DNA from: Paenibacillus soyae
GTDB lineage: Bacteria > Bacillota > Bacilli > Paenibacillales > Paenibacillaceae
NCBI RefSeq assembly: GCF_024623455.1
Contig: NZ_JANIPJ010000009.1
Span: 1-64,000, forward strand
DNA length: 64,000 nucleotides
Direction: 5' to 3'
Shown here: piece after piece, positions 63,409 through 64,000 of the stretch
Numbering within the stretch: position 1 is the first letter of the stretch
How the letters are laid out: each line of letters opens with the position of its first letter
Notes under the pieces: model-generated
What the model was told of the DNA's origin: nothing
The model's database searches: none
The model's input: only the letters and a program-made list of their open reading frames with translations
Position numbers and translations under genes: made by a program

Positions 63409-64000
63409 ATGTTGAATTTGCATCAAATATCGGTAAGACAGCTCAAAGGCGTGAGCGCCCTCAAGGAGGGGGAGCTTCACGCCTTTGGCGTGCGCACAAT
63501 CGCGGATTTGCTGGGCTACTTCCCGTTCCGTTACGAGGATTACCGCGTCCGCGAGCTGTCCGAAATCAAAAACGGGGAAAAGGGAACGGTGCTTGGCATC
63601 GTTCGGGGAGCCCCTCTGCTTCAGCGTTACGGCCGGAGCAAATCACGGTTAACCTGCAAAGTGGAGGTCGGCGGCATCCTCGTGACCGCCGTCTGGTTTA
63701 ACCGGCATTATTTGCAAGAGCAGCTGAAGCTGTCGAGAGAAATTATGCTGACCGGCAAGTGGGAGCAGCATCGGCTGCAGATAACCGTCTCCGAATCCGA
63801 ATTCCCTGACAGCGCGAAGAATAGCAAGTCGGGCTCGCTGCAGCCCGTCTACTCCGTGGGCGGCAACATTACGCAGCATTGGATTCGCAAAATCATCGAG
63901 ACGGCGCTCGAGCAATACGGCCCGATGGTCGAAGAGGTGCTTCCGTTCGAGCTGGTGGAGGAGCATCGGCTGATGACGAGAGCGGAGGCGTTCCGCCTCC
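63409..64000 (+). CDS. recG: ATP-dependent DNA helicase RecG, N-terminal part (truncated by window end)
   Basis: The first 197 codons of RecG, the fork-reversal and recombination helicase. It starts MLNLHQISVRQLKGVSALKE and shows the wedge/OB-fold signatures FGVRTIADLLGYFPFRYEDY, GTVLGIVRG, VWFNRHYLQEQL, LTGKWEQHRLQI and LQPVYSVGGNITQHWIRKII. The helicase core is outside the window. ATG 63409 follows the DegV stop by 7 bases with AGCAAGG upstream; no frame disruption is seen. Confidence 0.95.
   Translation, partial: MLNLHQISVRQLKGVSALKEGELHAFGVRTIADLLGYFPFRYEDYRVRELSEIKNGEKGTVLGIVRGAPLLQRYGRSKSRLTCKVEVGGILVTAVWFNRHYLQEQLKLSREIMLTGKWEQHRLQITVSESEFPDSAKNSKSGSLQPVYSVGGNITQHWIRKIIETALEQYGPMVEEVLPFELVEEHRLMTRAEAFRL

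Noticed and set aside
1..64000. tRNA, rRNA, CRISPR arrays, prophage or transposase genes
   Set aside because: No cloverleaf-like conserved tRNA ends, rRNA blocks, regularly spaced repeats or integrase/transposase motifs were found.

Overview
The window is about 64 kb of chromosome from a spore-forming member of the Firmicutes, most likely Paenibacillaceae (a Paenibacillus/Cohnella-like organism). The evidence is a high G+C content for a Bacillus relative, strong AGGAGG-type ribosome binding sites, TTG and GTG starts, a 26-codon spoVM gene, CcpA with cre-like operators, an NfeD-flotillin pair, and gene order that follows the Bacillus subtilis ccpA-acuCA-acsA-rpsD, ylaN-ftsW, ylbF-ylbG and yloA-to-yloV-recG neighbourhoods. 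I see no rRNA, tRNA, CRISPR array, prophage or insertion sequence with a transposase. It reads as core chromosome with a few odd spots.

Layout. 1-3.3 kb: the end of gnd, a small reverse-strand unknown, then aroK-aroA and a CoA-binding protein. 3.4-4.1 kb: a strikingly charge-poor Gln/Ser/Asn/Tyr-rich protein. 4.1-7.8 kb: a sugar PTS operon (EIICBA and enzyme I, with no HPr gene between them) behind a promoter that carries two cre-like sites. 7.8-9.5 kb: a DJ-1/PfpI protein, a VanZ protein and a zinc-ribbon protein. 9.6-15.3 kb: ccpA, mtnN, and the acetate module acuA-acuC (reverse) and acsA (forward), with a cre site just downstream of the acsA promoter. 15.3-23.8 kb: a class A penicillin-binding protein with two FN3 domains, NfeD plus flotillin behind a sigma-W-like promoter, rpsD with a structured leader, and a GAF-GGDEF diguanylate cyclase. 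23.8-31.1 kb: a lipoprotein, an M29 aminopeptidase, an HPr-like protein without the phosphorylatable His, ylaN, an Asp23 protein, ftsW, a YugN-like protein, an M20 amidohydrolase and a secreted nuclease. 31.2-35.0 kb: a bacterial XPB-type helicase translationally coupled to a helicase-associated partner. 35-38.4 kb: ylbF, ylbG, an unknown, a LysR regulator and a PHP phosphoesterase.

38.4-64 kb: the ylo housekeeping block. It contains rqcH, a Ca2+-type P-ATPase, dapF, a wrecked metH/metF-like pseudogene, remA, gmk, rpoZ, a YfiT/DinB protein, coaBC, priA, def, fmt, rsmB, rlmN, prpC, prkC, rsgA, rpe, a small membrane protein, spoVM, rpmB (reverse), an Asp23/YloU protein, fakA, a DegV/FakB protein and the start of recG. 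Many junctions are ATGA overlaps, so coaBC-priA, fmt-rsmB and prpC-prkC look translationally coupled. Between rqcH and the ATPase lies a non-coding element of about 250 bp with terminal inverted repeats, two tandem hairpin units and a possible 6-bp target duplication.

Together the first half is a carbon-control neighbourhood: PTS uptake, the CcpA regulator, CcpA-type operators on the PTS and acetate genes, acetyl-CoA synthetase with its acetylation (AcuA) and deacetylation (AcuC) enzymes, and an HPr-like protein that keeps a Ser motif. The second half couples translation initiation, rRNA modification, Ser/Thr phosphosignalling, nucleotide and cofactor synthesis and DNA restart/repair. Best candidates for something new are the structured repeat element, the charge-free FUS-like protein, the split XPB helicase pair, the His-less HPr-like protein and the metH-metF remnant.
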